Positions 1 through 8,221 of a DNA stretch of 42,522 nucleotides are shown here, one piece after another. This DNA is from an uncultured Pelagibacteraceae bacterium (GTDB taxonomy: Bacteria; Pseudomonadota; Alphaproteobacteria; Pelagibacterales; Pelagibacteraceae): assembly GCA_902604795.1 (NCBI GenBank), contig CACKZV010000009.1:1-42522 (forward strand), given 5' to 3'. The position numbers and the translations under genes are program-made. The number at the start of each line of letters is the position of its first letter. Positions within the stretch are counted from its first letter, which is position 1. Below the pieces are notes generated by a model. It was not told the DNA's origin, did not search any database, and worked only from the letters and a program-made list of their open reading frames with translations.

Positions 1-1
1 T

Positions 2-856
2 TTTGGATTGTATTGGTCTAAAGCGCAATCAGAAATTAGACACTCTCAAGAAATGGAAAAGGTTAAAAAATGGCTAAATAATCTTTGGAACTATAAGTAT
101 AAGGATAAGAGCGTTTTTGATCCAAATAAAGAACTTGTATACGCAGATCGAGTAAGAAGAAGAGAACCAGGAGACGATACATTGGGGCTATCACCACATT
201 GTGACGCTGGATCGATTGAAAGATGGACTGATAATGCATATCAAAAAATTTATAATGATATTTTTTCAGATAATTTCGAAAATTATAATCCGTTTGATGC
301 TAAATATAGAGATGAAACAATTGAATTTGAGTCACCTGCTGTAGCGCATGTATTTAGAACATTCCAAGGATGGACAGCCTTAACAGAACAAGGTCCAAAT
401 GATGGAACTTTACAATTAATTCCTATTGCTAAAGGAATGGCATATGTTTTAACAAGAGCTTTGCTAGATGATGTGCCTGAAAACGAGTTATGTGGTTCAA
501 AAGCAGGAAAAGCTTTATCAATAAATGAAAAATATCATAGCTTATTATTAGAAGGTTTAATTTCAATTCCCAAAATGTATCCTGGAGATACTATTTGGTG
601 GCACCCTGACGTTGTGCATGCTGTTGAGGAAAAACATATGGGTAAAACTTTTTCAAATGTTATTTATGTAGGTGCAACTCCATATTGTAAAAAAAATATT
701 GATTACGTAAAAAAACAATCAAAAAAATTTATTGAAGGTAAAAGTCCACCTGATTTTGCTGCTGAAGATTATGAAGTAAATTATAAAGATAGAGTTACAA
801 TTAATGATTTAAGTGAACTAGCTAAAAAACAATTAGGTTTAGTTGATTGGAATTAA
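2..856 (+). CDS. DUF1479 (Gig2-like/YbiU) dioxygenase-like protein, 5' truncated by window edge
   Basis: The reading frame is open to the window edge (Phe-Gly precede the YWSKAQ motif), so the N-terminal part, probably over 100 residues, lies outside; a TTG at base 8 is not a real start. The YWSKxQ and LWxY segments and the body resemble the DUF1479 family (E. coli YbiU), a double-stranded beta-helix family related to Fe(II)/2-oxoglutarate oxygenases. A candidate metal motif HCD lies in LSPHCDAGS (His codon 197-199, Asp codon 203-205), with later histidines in the WWHPDVVHAVEE stretch near 600-625. Substrate and true activity of this family are not firmly known to me. It ends one base from the convergent glutaredoxin gene, with no terminator hairpin between. 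Confidence 0.8.
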   Translation, partial: FGLYWSKAQSEIRHSQEMEKVKKWLNNLWNYKYKDKSVFDPNKELVYADRVRRREPGDDTLGLSPHCDAGSIERWTDNAYQKIYNDIFSDNFENYNPFDAKYRDETIEFESPAVAHVFRTFQGWTALTEQGPNDGTLQLIPIAKGMAYVLTRALLDDVPENELCGSKAGKALSINEKYHSLLLEGLISIPKMYPGDTIWWHPDVVHAVEEKHMGKTFSNVIYVGATPYCKKNIDYVKKQSKKFIEGKSPPDFAAEDYEVNYKDRVTINDLSELAKKQLGLVDWN

Positions 857-857
857 T

Positions 858-1112
858 TTACTTTAAAGATGCTTCTAATTGACCATTTTTTTCAAGATCT
901 CTTAACTCTTGGTAACCACCAATATGTTCATCATTAAAAAAAATTTGAGGTATTGTTCTTCTTCCATTAGCTTTTTGTATCATTTCATCTCTAAGCTCTG
1001 GACCTGTAGATACATCAATAACTTTGTATTCAAGATTATTTCTATTCAGTAACCTTTTTGCTGCATCACAAAAAGCACACATTGGGCCTGAATACATGGT
1101 AATATTTTTCAT
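858..1112 (-). CDS. Glutaredoxin (GrxC type)
   Basis: An 84-residue single-domain glutaredoxin, the usual length for GrxC. It is expected to reduce protein disulfides or glutathione mixed disulfides in the cytoplasm using glutathione. Visible are the dithiol active site CAFC (Cys12 and Cys15), the cis-proline motif TIPQIF and the glycine pair GGY that binds glutathione. The active site is CAFC rather than the commoner CPYC, which would change its redox behaviour but keeps both cysteines. It lies 28 bases downstream of the DUF2805 gene on the same strand, so the two are probably co-transcribed. Confidence 0.93.
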   Translation of the reverse strand: MKNITMYSGPMCAFCDAAKRLLNRNNLEYKVIDVSTGPELRDEMIQKANGRRTIPQIFFNDEHIGGYQELRDLEKNGQLEASLK

Positions 1113-1140
1113 ACTAAAGATATAATTATATTTTTATAAT

Positions 1141-1440
1141 TTACCAGTTAAGAATTTCATTTTTCTTAATTTTTACTCTTATTTGTTTTCTTGAATATTC
1201 AAATTTTTTTCTATGTTTAATACTTTGTGAATTTACTCTTTTTCTCCATAACCTAAAAGATGAAGGTTTAAGACTTCTTCTCATTATCTTAATTACATCA
1301 GACTCAGTTTTGCCTGTTTTTTTTTCTATCTCCTCAAATGTTATTCTGTCAGCCCAAGCTGCCCAGATAACCCAGTCTGGACTTCCTGGTTTTGGCTCAG
1401 GATTTTTGACTTTGGTTGTAGGCCTGTGACTTTTTTTCAT
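1141..1440 (-). CDS. DUF2805/TIGR03643 family small basic protein
   Basis: A 99-residue, strongly basic protein. The core PDWVIWAAWADRITFEEIEKK is followed by TGKTESDVIKIMRR and a tail rich in Lys and Arg, which matches the TIGR03643/DUF2805 family as I remember it. The central segment reads like a helix-turn-helix (an EIEKKTG-type turn), so nucleic-acid binding is plausible, but no function is established. The ATG at 1440 is the first possible start and faces the LysE-family gene across a 120-base divergent spacer. If it does bind DNA, the palindromes in that spacer would be an obvious target; that is inference only. Confidence 0.8.
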   Translation of the reverse strand: MKKSHRPTTKVKNPEPKPGSPDWVIWAAWADRITFEEIEKKTGKTESDVIKIMRRSLKPSSFRLWRKRVNSQSIKHRKKFEYSRKQIRVKIKKNEILNW

Positions 1441-1503
1441 AGATTTTTCAGCAAAACTTTAAATAAATTTTAATGCAAATTTTAATGCCTATGATATTAT
1501 CAC

Positions 1504-1561
1504 TTTTAGATAGTCCTATCTAGCCATCTTTAGCTCCCGGTTTTTTAGGACTATCCTAAAA
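1504..1561 (+). promoter_or_regulatory. Long inverted repeat covering the LysE-family ribosome binding site
   Basis: Bases 1504-1518 (TTTTAGATAGTCCTA) pair with 1546-1561 (TAGGACTATCCTAAAA) with one bulged base and a loop of 27 bases. Each arm is also a small palindrome: GATAG-TC-CTATC at 1509-1520 and TAGGA-CTA-TCCTA at 1546-1558. The right arm contains AGGA at 1547-1550, the only Shine-Dalgarno-like sequence before the ATG at 1561, so the RNA hairpin would hide the ribosome site. It could equally be a pair of protein operators in the divergent spacer. Confidence 0.5.
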
Positions 1562-2175
1562 TGCTCCCATTAAACTATTTCCTTTTTCTACAAATTATTC
1601 TCTTTTTGTTTATTACTCCTGGAACACCAAGGATTGTAATCATTTCATATTCAATGAATTATGGAGTAAAGAAATGTGTATGGACAGCATTAGGAGATGT
1701 TACTGCAAATATTATTCAAGCAACTCTTGTTATATTTGTTATTGGCTCATTTATTTCTGATAACCCTAAGTTGCTTAATACAATTAAGTGGATAGGAATA
1801 ATTTATATTCTATATCTTGCTTATGATATTTATAAATCTCGACCAAAAAGTATAAACTCTGATAAAAAATCAGAAAAAACTTTTTTATCTTTTTATAAAG
1901 ATGGTTTTTTAGTTGCTGGAACAAGTCCTAAAGCTTGGATGTTTTTTCCTTTTATTTTTCCACAATTTATTGATTTTAATTCTAATTATGTGGCTCAATT
2001 TATTATTTTAATAACCACATATGTAATTTTAGATTTTTTATCTTTAATCGGATACGCAATTCTAGCAAATAAAATGATTACCTGGGTTAAAGCTAACGCA
2101 AAGATTATAAACACAATTTCTGCGTGCGTTTTAATTGTAATTGCTGCAATAATTGCATTTATGCAACAATATTAG
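1561..2175 (+). CDS. LysE/RhtB family amino-acid exporter
   Basis: A 204-residue, very hydrophobic inner-membrane protein with about six membrane segments, the normal size for LysE/RhtB translocators that export amino acids. The family's N-terminal motif appears as FITPGTPRIVI followed by the GxxxC/GD region (YGVKKCVWTALGD), and the mid-protein Pro-Lys motif appears as AGTSPKAWMFF near residues 118-129. The substrate cannot be read from sequence. The ATG at 1561 is preceded by AGGA inside a strong inverted repeat, suggesting control at translation. It is separate from the importer operon that follows, which has its own promoter-like sequence. Confidence 0.88.
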   Translation: MLPLNYFLFLQIILFLFITPGTPRIVIISYSMNYGVKKCVWTALGDVTANIIQATLVIFVIGSFISDNPKLLNTIKWIGIIYILYLAYDIYKSRPKSINSDKKSEKTFLSFYKDGFLVAGTSPKAWMFFPFIFPQFIDFNSNYVAQFIILITTYVILDFLSLIGYAILANKMITWVKANAKIINTISACVLIVIAAIIAFMQQY

Positions 2176-2199
2176 TCGTTAATGCGATACTACTGATAC

Positions 2200-2228
2200 T
2201 TGCAAAAAAATTAATTTCTTAGTTTAAT
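2200..2228 (+). promoter_or_regulatory. Candidate sigma-70 promoter for the first Liv-type operon
   Basis: TTGCAA (2200-2205) and TTTAAT (2223-2228) are separated by 17 bases, matching 4/6 and 5/6 positions of the -35 and -10 consensus. A clear Shine-Dalgarno GAGGAG (2258-2263) follows, five bases before the ATG at 2268. In DNA this AT-rich, -10-like matches are common, so confidence is limited. Confidence 0.4.
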
Positions 2229-2267
2229 AAGGTTTAAATTAATTAATTAATAATAAAGAGGAGATAA

Positions 2268-3506
2268 ATGAAAATTAAAAACATTATAATTACATTTGTT
2301 TCTGCAATAGCAATTTTATTCTCAACTTCAGTTGTTTCTTTAGCAAAAGTTGTTGGAGATAAAATTATTTTAGGTGCTGCAATTTCTTTAACTGGAAAAT
2401 ATTCATCTAATGGAGTTCATACTCAAAATGGTTACAATATGGCCGTTGATAGAATTAACGACATGGGTGGTATTAAAGTTGGAGGAAAAACTTACAAGTT
2501 TGATATTATCTATTATGATGATGAGTCAAATCCTAAAAGAGCAGCGCAACTTGCAGAAAGATTAATTTCACAAGATGGTGTTGAGTTTATGCTTGGACCT
2601 TATAGTTCAGGTTTAACGAAAGCAATTGCACCTGTTACAGAGAAGTACGGTGTTCCAATGGTTGAGGCTAATGGTGCATCAAGATCTTTGTTTACAAAAG
2701 GTTATAAATATTTATTTGCAGTGCTTGCACCAGCGAACTTATATTTAGATGTTGCGATTGAAACAGCTGTGGAGTTAAACGGTGGAAAAGGTGTAAGAAT
2801 AGCACAAGCTTTTGAGCAAGATGCATTCTCACAAGACGTTAGATTAGGTATTTTAGATGCTGCAGAGAGAACTGGATCTAAAATTATAATCGATGATAAA
2901 CTTCCAAAAGAGCTAAACGACATGGCTGCAACTTTAGCAAAAGTTAAAGCTGTTAAACCAGATGTTTTAGTTGTATCTGGACACACAAAAGGTGCTTTAA
3001 CTGCTATCAGGCAAATTGCTGAAATGAAAGTTGATGTACCTATGCTTGCAATGACACACTGTGATGCTGCTAAATTATCTAAGCAACACGGAAAGAACTC
3101 ACAGTATGCTTTATGTGCATCTCAATGGCACAAAACATTAACTTATAAAGATGATTTCTTCAAAGATGGTATGACATATGCTGCAGACTTTGAGAAATTA
3201 TTTGGTTATGATCCACCATATCAATCAGCAGAATCATCAGCTGCTTTATTAGTTTTCAAAGATGCATTTGAAAGAGCAAATTCTTTTGATCAAAAGAAAG
3301 TCAGAGATGCACTTGCAGATACTAATATGCAAACATTCTATGGAAATATCAAATTTGCAGAAGGTGGTCAGAACGTTGATAAACCAATGGTATTATTCCA
3401 AGTTATGTGTGACGATGCAGGAAAATGTGAAAATAAAGTTGTCGCTCCATTAAAATGGGCTTCAGCAGAATTAATTCACCCAATTCCTAAGTGGTCTGAA
3501 AGATAA
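2268..3506 (+). CDS. Branched-chain amino acid/amide-type ABC transporter, periplasmic binding protein
   Basis: A 412-residue periplasmic binding protein of the LivJ/LivK (Peripla_BP_6) fold, first gene of the importer operon. It begins with a Sec signal peptide (basic MKIKN, then a hydrophobic stretch, probable cleavage after VVSLA near residue 26). The mature start KIILGAAISLTGKYSSNG is the usual first strand and ligand-contact loop, followed by NGYNMAVDRIND, the YYDDESNPKRAAQLAERLI region and the GPYSS loop near residue 112. Ligands of this family include leucine, other hydrophobic amino acids, amides and urea, and sequence alone does not choose. A terminator sits right after the stop, so the binding protein is probably made in excess over the membrane parts. 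Confidence 0.92.
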   Translation: MKIKNIIITFVSAIAILFSTSVVSLAKVVGDKIILGAAISLTGKYSSNGVHTQNGYNMAVDRINDMGGIKVGGKTYKFDIIYYDDESNPKRAAQLAERLISQDGVEFMLGPYSSGLTKAIAPVTEKYGVPMVEANGASRSLFTKGYKYLFAVLAPANLYLDVAIETAVELNGGKGVRIAQAFEQDAFSQDVRLGILDAAERTGSKIIIDDKLPKELNDMAATLAKVKAVKPDVLVVSGHTKGALTAIRQIAEMKVDVPMLAMTHCDAAKLSKQHGKNSQYALCASQWHKTLTYKDDFFKDGMTYAADFEKLFGYDPPYQSAESSAALLVFKDAFERANSFDQKKVRDALADTNMQTFYGNIKFAEGGQNVDKPMVLFQVMCDDAGKCENKVVAPLKWASAELIHPIPKWSER

Positions 3507-3520
3507 TAAAAAATAACGTT

Positions 3521-3549
3521 AGCCCCCTAGCAATAGGGGGCTTTTTTTT
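3521..3549 (+). terminator. Intrinsic terminator between binding protein and LivH
   Basis: A perfect 9-bp stem AGCCCCCTA (3521-3529) and TAGGGGGCT (3534-3542) closes a GCAA (GNRA) tetraloop and runs into a T-tract to 3549. Lying inside the operon, it should act as a partial terminator that favours the binding-protein message. Confidence 0.9.
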
Positions 3550-3567
3550 ATATAGCATTTAGAGTTT

Positions 3568-4461
3568 ATGGATTTTTTAATTTTCCAAGTTCCAATGTTA
3601 ACTTTACAAGCTGTACTAGATGGTTTGTTACTTGGAATTTTATTTGCGTTAATCGCTTATGGAATGGCTCTCCAATGGGGAGTTATGAATATAATTAATA
3701 TTGCGCAAGGTGATTTAGTTATATTAGGAGGATACATTGCATACTTTATGTATCTATATGGAATTCATCCCGCATGGGGAGTAATAGTTTCACCAATAAT
3801 AATGTATTTTGTTGGAGTAGTAATTTATAAATTAGTGATAAATAAAGTAGTTGATAGAGATTTATTCATTTCGATTTTAGCAACTTTTGGAATAAGCATA
3901 TTATTCATGCAATTAATGAACTTTGCATTTGGTGCGGATGTCGTTCTTGCAAATTCAGGATATGGAACAACAATGTTATTTGATAACTCAGTAACATTGC
4001 CGAATTCGAAAATATTCTCAGCATTTATAAGTATTGTTTTTGCTATCGGATTAGTAGTTTATATGAAAAAATCTAAGCTTGGACGGGCTATTAGAGCTAC
4101 AGCTCAAAACGCAAGAGCAGCCAAGATTTTAGGTGTAGATACTGAGAAAGTTTATGCTGCAACTTTTGGAATTAATGCTGCATTGTGTGGTGTTGCTGGT
4201 GCTTTAATTTCAATAACATTCACAATACACCCATACATGGGACTTCCTTACACAATTAGATCTTTCATGATTGTTATTGTTGCAGGCTTAGGAAATCTGC
4301 CTGGTGTTGCAATGTCAGGTATGGGTTTAGGTGTATTTGAGGAGTTTGCAGATTATATTTTAGGAACAGAATTTAGAATTGGTTCTGTGTTCTTACTGTT
4401 AGTTTTAATTTTAGTTTACAGAAGATTTAAACTTTCAAGAAAAAGAGAATATTTAAAATGA
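3568..4461 (+). CDS. livH: Branched-chain amino acid-type ABC transporter permease LivH
   Basis: A 297-residue inner-membrane permease with about eight hydrophobic segments, the usual length for LivH. Typical motifs are the start of the first repeat (GLLLGILFALIAYGMAL), the WGVMNIINIAQGD motif near residues 32-45, and the cytoplasmic coupling loop with GRAIRATAQNARAAKILGVD near residue 175, which contacts the ATPases. The C-terminal membrane part has the VIVAGLGNLPG motif. It begins 62 bases after the binding-protein stop, beyond the terminator. Its TGA overlaps the next ATG as ATGA, so translation of the following small gene is coupled. Confidence 0.93.
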   Translation: MDFLIFQVPMLTLQAVLDGLLLGILFALIAYGMALQWGVMNIINIAQGDLVILGGYIAYFMYLYGIHPAWGVIVSPIIMYFVGVVIYKLVINKVVDRDLFISILATFGISILFMQLMNFAFGADVVLANSGYGTTMLFDNSVTLPNSKIFSAFISIVFAIGLVVYMKKSKLGRAIRATAQNARAAKILGVDTEKVYAATFGINAALCGVAGALISITFTIHPYMGLPYTIRSFMIVIVAGLGNLPGVAMSGMGLGVFEEFADYILGTEFRIGSVFLLLVLILVYRRFKLSRKREYLK

Positions 4462-4640
4462 GGAAAGTTAAGATTACTGATGACCAAGGAAATAATATCG
4501 AGGTAGATATTGACAAATTTAAAAAACATCTAGACGAGTTTCATGATAGTGGATCAACTATTCATGAGGAGAATGGACACTATTTTACAGTTAATCAATT
4601 ATTTAGAGATAAAATAAAAAACTTATATGATCAAAAATAA
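4458..4640 (+). CDS. Small protein of unknown function inside the Liv operon
   Basis: A 60-residue soluble protein that I do not recognise. It is rich in charged residues and has clustered histidines (KKHLDEFHDSG, HEENGHYF), with no signal peptide or membrane segment. The start is part of an ATGA overlap with livH, and its 3' end overlaps the livM start by 14 bases, so it fills what would otherwise be a gap between two permease genes and is probably translated by coupling. This packing is the main evidence that it is real. A regulatory or assembly role for the transporter is only a guess from position; a chance frame serving as a translational coupler is the alternative. Confidence 0.65.
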   Translation: MRKVKITDDQGNNIEVDIDKFKKHLDEFHDSGSTIHEENGHYFTVNQLFRDKIKNLYDQK

Positions 4641-5679
4641 TTTAATTATTTATTTAGCAATTCTAATATTTGGATTAGCAGCACCATTTGTATTTCCTGC
4701 ATTTAAGGTTCAGTTATCAATTCTTTGTATCTTAATTATTCTTGCAATCACTTGGAATGTGCAAGGTGGGGAAATGGGTTATAACACTTTTGGAAATATT
4801 CTTTTCTATGGTTTGGGAATGTATTTGTGTGCTTCAGTACAGGTTGGAATGTTTTTTCCACTGGGAGAATGGACAGAAGGAGGAGGAGAAAAGACATTTG
4901 TTCATACTCCCGCACAATTTTTCCAAGGATTTGCATTTGGTTTAGCGGTTGCAGCTATAGTTCCAGCAATTGTTGCTGGTTTAATTGGTTATTCAATTTT
5001 AGGTTTGAGAGGACATTATTTTGCAATTTGCACTTTAGGATTAGGAGTTGCAGCTGGAGAAATTTCTGGTGGAATAGAAATAATTGGAGCTGGACAAGGA
5101 TTCACAACTCCTCCATTTCCAAATGTTGATAGGTTAGAGGCAAGAGGAGAGTTTTTCTATTTTTGTAGTTTTATAGTTTTAATATTTACATTTCTTGCAG
5201 TTAAAGCAATTTACTCAACACGATTTAAATTAGTTCTGAATGCAATTAGGGACAATGAGGATAAAGCTGAGGCAATGGGAATCCAAACTATGAAATATAA
5301 AATTATCGGTTGGATGATATCAGCATTCTTTTGTGGATTAGCTGGAGGAATTATGGGGGGATTAGTTGGTTATATTGACTCCACAGATGTAGCATTTGAT
5401 GGAAGAGAAATGGGAGTATTTATGGTTTTGATGGCTATATTAGGTGGTAAAGGAACTTTATGGGGACCTGTAATTGGTGCAACATTATTTCATATATTTA
5501 AAGAAGGTTTTTGGACATTCTTCCTTGGATGGCAGTATGTTGCCCTTGGAGTTCTAATTGTAGTAATTGTAATTTATTTCCCAGAAGGAATTATGGGATG
5601 GTTAAGAGAAAAATATCCTGAGAGGTTTGGAGAAGTTGTGGACGAAGCAGACCGGAAGGCACAGGTTCAGCTCAAGTGA
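4627..5679 (+). CDS. livM: Branched-chain amino acid-type ABC transporter permease LivM
   Basis: A 350-residue polytopic permease, partner of LivH, with about nine to ten hydrophobic segments. Family signatures are WNVQGGEMGYNTFGNILFYG near residues 43-62, LRGHYFAICTLGLG near 127-140, and the coupling loop LVLNAIRDNEDKAEAMGI near residue 205. A periplasmic loop with a polyglycine stretch and FVHTPAQFF follows the third segment. The ATG at 4627 lies within the end of the small upstream gene. Its TGA overlaps the GTG start of livG as GTGA, giving tight coupling of permease and ATPase synthesis. Confidence 0.93.
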   Translation: MIKNNLIIYLAILIFGLAAPFVFPAFKVQLSILCILIILAITWNVQGGEMGYNTFGNILFYGLGMYLCASVQVGMFFPLGEWTEGGGEKTFVHTPAQFFQGFAFGLAVAAIVPAIVAGLIGYSILGLRGHYFAICTLGLGVAAGEISGGIEIIGAGQGFTTPPFPNVDRLEARGEFFYFCSFIVLIFTFLAVKAIYSTRFKLVLNAIRDNEDKAEAMGIQTMKYKIIGWMISAFFCGLAGGIMGGLVGYIDSTDVAFDGREMGVFMVLMAILGGKGTLWGPVIGATLFHIFKEGFWTFFLGWQYVALGVLIVVIVIYFPEGIMGWLREKYPERFGEVVDEADRKAQVQLK

Positions 5680-6416
5680 GTATTTTAGAAGTAAATAATG
5701 TTAGTAAGTCTTTTGGAGGTGTAAAAGCTAATGTTGATATTTCTATGTCTGTTGAAAAAGGGAAAATTGTTGGTTTAATAGGTCCAAATGGATCTGGCAA
5801 AACAACATTATTTAATTCTATAGTTGGAACATACCCAATTGATCAAGGCTCTATAAAATTCAATGGTAAAGAAGTTTCTGAATTACCCGTTCCTATAATT
5901 GCTAAACTTGGTTTGCTTAGAACGTTTCAACAAACAAGAATATATGGAAAATTAAACTGTGTAGATAATATGCTCATAAGCCATAAAGCGAGTGATGAAA
6001 GTTTAATTTCAATATTTTCTCAAATACCCCAAGATCTTACAGATAAAGCTGAAAATTTATTAAATTTTGTAGGATTATATCAAAAAAGAAAATTAAGAGC
6101 TGGAGATTTATCATTTGGTCAACAGAAATTATTAGAGCTTGCAATGGCATTAATGAATGAGCCTGAAATGCTTTTACTAGATGAACCAACTGCAGGAATT
6201 AATCCTACTTTGATCAATGGGATCATAGACAGACTAATTAAAGTCAATCAAGAATTTGGAATTACACTTCTTGTTATTGAACATAATATGAGAGTGATCA
6301 TGCAACTTGCTGAAAGTATATTCTGTTTAGCACATGGTAAAATGCTAGCAAATGGTACACCAGACGAAATTAAAAATGATAAGCGCGTAATAGATGCATA
6401 TCTAGGAGCACAATAA
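5676..6416 (+). CDS. livG: Liv-type ABC transporter ATPase LivG
   Basis: A 246-residue ABC ATPase, first of the two nucleotide-binding subunits. Walker A is GPNGSGKTT, the Q-loop region is LLRTFQQTRIYGKL, and Walker B is MLLLDEPTAGI with the switch His in VIEHNMRVI. The signature motif is LSFGQ instead of LSGGQ, a small departure. The C-terminal tail KRVIDAYLGAQ is typical of LivG. It starts with GTG at 5676 overlapping livM, and its stop shares one base with livF (TAATG). Confidence 0.94.
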   Translation: MSILEVNNVSKSFGGVKANVDISMSVEKGKIVGLIGPNGSGKTTLFNSIVGTYPIDQGSIKFNGKEVSELPVPIIAKLGLLRTFQQTRIYGKLNCVDNMLISHKASDESLISIFSQIPQDLTDKAENLLNFVGLYQKRKLRAGDLSFGQQKLLELAMALMNEPEMLLLDEPTAGINPTLINGIIDRLIKVNQEFGITLLVIEHNMRVIMQLAESIFCLAHGKMLANGTPDEIKNDKRVIDAYLGAQ

Positions 6417-7201
6417 TGGCAAATCAGTATGAAGTTTTAGGAAAGGCTCCCGTTGCAGAAGATTTACAAAAACTATCTGCAGAAAATGTGCATTTAACTA
6501 TTAAAGGTTTATCTGCTGGATACGGGAAAATGGAGATACTTCACAATTTTGATTTATTTGTTAGCAAAGCCCAATCTCTTTGTTTAATAGGGCCAAATGG
6601 AGCGGGAAAATCTACAATACTCCACTCAATTTATGGTTTTACAAATATATTTACAGGAAAGATAGAAATTGACGGCAAAGAAATAACTAATCTAACTCCT
6701 GCTGAAAAACTTAAATCAGAGGGAATAGCTTATATTCTCCAAGATAATTCAGTTTTTCCGGATATGACAGTAGAAGAAAACCTTCTAATGGGAGGATATA
6801 TTAAAGATAAAACCGAGGAGTCTTTTGAAGAGGCTGAGAGAGTTCTACAAAAGTATGAAAGATTAAGAAATAGAAGAAATCAACCAGCAAAAGTGTTATC
6901 TGGAGGTGAAAGAAGACTTTTGGAAATTTCTAGAGCTCTAGTAATGAAACCATCAATTTTGCTTGTTGATGAACCATCAATAGGACTTGAGCCTAGATAT
7001 ATTCAAATGGTTTTTGAGATTTTAGACGATCTTCAGAAAAATGAAAAAAAAACAATCATATTAGTTGAACAAAATGCAAAGAAAGGTTTAGAGTTTGCAG
7101 ACATAGGTTATGTCTTAGTTTCAGGCGAGACAGCTATTGCAGGTAAAGGTGATGATCTTTTAAATAATCCAGATGTTGGCCGTCTTTTCCTGGGTGGTTA
7201 A
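6416..7201 (+). CDS. livF: Liv-type ABC transporter ATPase LivF
   Basis: The second ABC ATPase, 261 residues. Walker A is GPNGAGKST, signature LSGGERRLLEISRAL, Walker B ILLVDEPSIGL, and the C-terminus ends in the LivF-like NPDVGRLFLGG. An N-terminal extension of about 30 residues (MANQYEVLGKAPVAEDLQKL) precedes the ABC core and is longer than in the second cluster's LivF. An internal start is not favoured, because the TAATG overlap with livG supports 6416. It shares one base with azlC in the same TAATG manner, so importer and exporter genes belong to one transcript. Confidence 0.94.
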   Translation: MANQYEVLGKAPVAEDLQKLSAENVHLTIKGLSAGYGKMEILHNFDLFVSKAQSLCLIGPNGAGKSTILHSIYGFTNIFTGKIEIDGKEITNLTPAEKLKSEGIAYILQDNSVFPDMTVEENLLMGGYIKDKTEESFEEAERVLQKYERLRNRRNQPAKVLSGGERRLLEISRALVMKPSILLVDEPSIGLEPRYIQMVFEILDDLQKNEKKTIILVEQNAKKGLEFADIGYVLVSGETAIAGKGDDLLNNPDVGRLFLGG

Positions 7202-7905
7202 TGATTAACCCAAAATATTTTTTAAAAGGAGTTCTCTGTTCTAGAAAATTTGACAGTCCAGCAATTGCACTTGGAGCTAGCTTTATTGCAATAGGAGCAT
7301 TACTAAAAAATTTAGGGTTTACAATTCAAGAAAGTATCTTATCTACATTTTTAACTTACGCTTTGCCAGGATCATTGGTTATGGCAGAATCAATGTTGAT
7401 TGGAGCTTCTTTAATAAATATTTTTTTAGCAGTATGGCTGGTAAATTCTAGACTATATCCAATGACTGTCTCGATAATGCCTTTACTAAAACACGAAAGT
7501 CAACCACGCTGGAAATATTATTTATCTTGTCACTTTGTTGCTGTTTCTTCATGGTTAATTTTAAAGAGTAATTATGAGGAAATAGAGAAAAATTATAGAA
7601 TTGATTTTTGGATTGGCATCGGGACTGCAACTTGGTTGATTGCCATTTTTTCAACAGTATTAGGATATTATGCTGCCGATTTTTTAAATAAAGATATGAT
7701 AATTGGTTTAACAATTGTAAATCCAATTTATTTTATGTGTGCAATGATAGGTGTAATGAAAACAATTCAACTTTCATCAGCAATACTTTTAGGAGCAATT
7801 CTGGGACCAATTTTTTATTTTATATCTCCTGAGTGGAGTGTTTTAATAGGAGGAGTAGTCGCTGGAACAGTAGCTTATCTAATAGGAGAAAAATATGGCA
7901 ACTAA
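7201..7905 (+). CDS. azlC: AzlC family branched-chain amino acid exporter, large subunit
   Basis: A 234-residue membrane protein of AzlC type, the large subunit of the AzlCD exporter known from azaleucine resistance and branched-chain amino acid efflux. Recognisable are the N-terminal AIALGASFIAIGALLKNLGF helix, the TYALPGSLVMAE segment and the NSRLYPMTVSI motif (residues about 80-92), which corresponds to the NSR(Y/L)LPM motif of the family. It begins in a TAATG overlap with livF and overlaps azlD by 11 bases. An efflux pair placed in the same operon as a high-affinity importer suggests that internal amino-acid levels are balanced or that a product is exported. Confidence 0.9.
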   Translation: MINPKYFLKGVLCSRKFDSPAIALGASFIAIGALLKNLGFTIQESILSTFLTYALPGSLVMAESMLIGASLINIFLAVWLVNSRLYPMTVSIMPLLKHESQPRWKYYLSCHFVAVSSWLILKSNYEEIEKNYRIDFWIGIGTATWLIAIFSTVLGYYAADFLNKDMIIGLTIVNPIYFMCAMIGVMKTIQLSSAILLGAILGPIFYFISPEWSVLIGGVVAGTVAYLIGEKYGN

Positions 7906-8221
7906 TATTATTTTAATAATTTTAGTAACTTCTTTTGCAACATATATATCAAGATTTCTCGGTGCTTTTACCTCAGAAAAAATTGTTGAAACTTCTAAAA
8001 TTTATAAATGGTTTAATTGTGTTGCATATTCAACACTTGCAGCTTTAATTTCAAGAATGCTAATTTTTCCCTCAGGCGATCTCTCTGATGTGCATTATAT
8101 TTTAAGGATAACAGTAATATTGTTATCAATATTAATTTTTTATGTAACAAAGAGAAATTTAGTTTATCCAACTGTATTATCTGCTATAATTTTGGCTACA
8201 TTAAATAGTTTTGCGGTATGA
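7895..8221 (+). CDS. azlD: AzlD family small membrane subunit
   Basis: A 108-residue protein with about four membrane segments, the normal size for AzlD, the small partner of AzlC. The N-terminal pattern IILVTSFATYISRFLGAF matches the family's conserved TxxxRxxG-like motif, and the gene directly follows and overlaps azlC by 11 bases. Its TGA overlaps the next gene's ATG (ATGA at 8218). Confidence 0.88.
   Translation: MATNIILIILVTSFATYISRFLGAFTSEKIVETSKIYKWFNCVAYSTLAALISRMLIFPSGDLSDVHYILRITVILLSILIFYVTKRNLVYPTVLSAIILATLNSFAV

Noticed and set aside
2235..2252. AATT tandem run before the first binding protein
   Set aside because: Simple low-complexity repeat common in DNA of this composition; no evidence of a regulatory role.
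2176..2267. Possible riboswitch before the first binding-protein gene
   Set aside because: The 92-base leader is AT-rich and shows no conserved stem of a known class; only promoter-like boxes and a ribosome site are seen.
2702..2986. A 94-codon minus-strand frame opposite the first binding protein
   Set aside because: Antisense shadow of a conserved gene with no start signal or recognisable domain.
4827..5129. A 100-codon plus-strand frame inside livM
   Set aside because: It lies wholly within a clear LivM coding region in another frame, gives a low-complexity Cys/Trp/Arg-rich product and has no ribosome site.
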